Assembly: GCA_016288815.1 (NCBI GenBank)
Contig: JAEELF010000068.1
Span: forward strand, 1-48,703
Direction: 5' to 3'
DNA from: Ruminococcus sp.
Lineage (GTDB): Bacteria > Bacillota > Clostridia > Oscillospirales > Ruminococcaceae
DNA length: 48,703 nucleotides
Part shown: one piece after another, positions 47,775 to 48,703 of the stretch
Layout of the letters: every line of letters begins with the position of its first letter
How positions within the stretch are numbered: position 1 is the stretch's first letter
Program-made: the position numbers and the translations under genes
Notes under the pieces: model-generated
Seen by the model: only the letters and a program-made list of their open reading frames with translations
The model's database searches: none
Told to the model about the DNA's origin: nothing

Positions 47775-48703
47775 TACTTGTTGTTTCTCTTCTGGTCGAG
47801 CTTAGCCTTGACCTTGATCGGGAGTCCGAAGAGGTTGATGAAGCCGGCTGCGTCAGCCTGGTTGTATACTTCGTCCTCGTCGAAGGTAGCAACTTCCTCG
47901 TCGTAGAGAGTGTAGGGAGAAGTTACGCCTGCATTGATGATGTTGCCCTTGTAGAGCTTGAGCTTAACATCGCCCGTTACGCGCTCCTGAGTCTTCTCAA
48001 CGAAAGCGCTGAGAGCCTCGCGGAGGGGAGTGTACCACTGACCGTTGTAAACGATGTCAGCGAACTTTATGCCGAGGTACTGCTTGATGCGTGCAGTCTC
48101 CTTGTCAACAGTGATAGTCTCGAGAACTTCGTGTGCATGGTAGAGGATAGCACCGCCGGGAGTCTCGTAAACGCCTCTGGACTTCATGCCCACGAGACGG
48201 TTCTCAACGAGGTCAGCAAGACCGATACCGTTCTCGCCGCCGAGCTTGTTGAGTGCGGATACCATTTCAACGCCGTTGAGCTCCTTGCCGTCGAGCTTGG
48301 TGGGCTTGCCCTTCTCGAAGTGGAGGGTGATATATGTAGGCTTGTCGGGAGCGTCTATCGGGGAAACGCCCATCTCGAGGAAGCCGGGCTTCTCGTACTG
48401 GGGCTCGTTAGCGGGGTCCTCAAGGTCGAGACCCTCGTGCGAGAGGTGCCAGATGTTCTTGTCCTTGGAGTAGTTTGTCTCACGGCTTATCTTGAGGGGG
48501 ATATTGTGCGCCTCAGCGTAGTCGATCTCCTCGTCGCGGGACTTGATGGTCCATTCTCTCCACGGAGCGATGATAGTCATATCGGGAGCGAAAGCCTTTA
48601 TAGCGAGCTCGAAGCGTACCTGATCGTTGCCCTTGCCGGTGCAGCCGTGGCCGATAGCGTCAGCGCCCTCAGCGAGAGCGATCTCAGCGATTCTCTTTGC
48701 GAT
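47774..48703 (-). CDS. argG: Argininosuccinate synthase, C-terminal part
   Basis: The frame runs off the right edge; 309 codons of the 3' end are seen, of about 400 in the family. ArgG joins citrulline and aspartate with ATP. Visible landmarks are [27 protein letters not shown], the LSHEG region, and [20 protein letters not shown] with TPGG. No defect is seen. It is the first arg gene of the cluster that the window shows; the DUF3592-like gene overlaps its stop by one base. Confidence 0.96.
   Translation of the reverse strand: MAKRIAEIALAEGADAIGHGCTGKGNDQVRFELAIKAFAPDMTIIAPWREWTIKSRDEEIDYAEAHNIPLKISRETNYSKDKNIWHLSHEGLDLEDPANEPQYEKPGFLEMGVSPIDAPDKPTYITLHFEKGKPTKLDGKELNGVEMVSALNKLGGENGIGLADLVENRLVGMKSRGVYETPGGAILYHAHEVLETITVDKETARIKQYLGIKFADIVYNGQWYTPLREALSAFVEKTQERVTGDVKLKLYKGNIINAGVTSPYTLYDEEVATFDEDEVYNQADAAGFINLFGLPIKVKAKLDQKRNNK

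Overview
The window looks like a chromosome segment of a fibre-degrading, Gram-positive gut bacterium of the Ruminococcus type. Two proteins end in type I dockerins (one cut by the left edge, one on a GH43 glycosidase), which points to a cellulosome. Surface proteins carry Thr/Ser-rich linkers, there is an LPXTG-like sorting signal, and ribosome binding sites are strong GGAGG. No rRNA, tRNA, CRISPR array or intact insertion sequence was seen.

Layout. 1-3120 (+): dockerin tail, recG, a nucleoside-phosphorylase-like gene. 3153-9766 (-): a six-gene operon behind a sigma-A promoter and a cobalamin-type riboswitch with a terminator. It encodes a small HEAR-type protein, a wall-anchored beta-domain (DUF4430-like) protein, a membrane protein with the two-domain plan of intrinsic factor/transcobalamin, and a complete ECF transporter (T, fused A-A, S). 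I read it as a corrinoid capture-and-import system, and it is the most interesting part of the window. 9763-14251: metallophosphoesterase and AraC regulator (-), divergent from the secreted GH43-dockerin enzyme (+). 14294-21242: SpoU methyltransferase, an EAL phosphodiesterase, a C39-like protein, pta, and two COG0523-type GTPase genes, the first with a large His/Asp-rich region and the second fused to a DUF1980-like domain.

21530-35307: a surface-polysaccharide locus in two convergent halves. The plus half is visibly AT-rich, probably acquired, and starts with a truncated flippase. It holds a GT4, a polysaccharide pyruvyl transferase, a flippase and an F420-hydrogenase-beta-like iron-sulfur protein. 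The minus half, read from 35.3 kb leftwards, holds the initiating sugar transferase, three GT2 and two GT4 transferases, and a B12-binding radical SAM enzyme. No Wzy-type polymerase was recognised.

35358-36404: an SdpR/SdpI pair. 36490-48703 (-): an arginine biosynthesis region with argG (cut by the right edge), argH, argC, argJ, argB, argD and argF, interleaved with small membrane, PH-like, LURP-like, GNAT and lipoprotein-hydrolase genes. argJ, argC, argB and argD make ornithine through acetylated intermediates; argF, argG and argH convert it to arginine. Functions are inferred from motifs and context read by eye; no database search was run.
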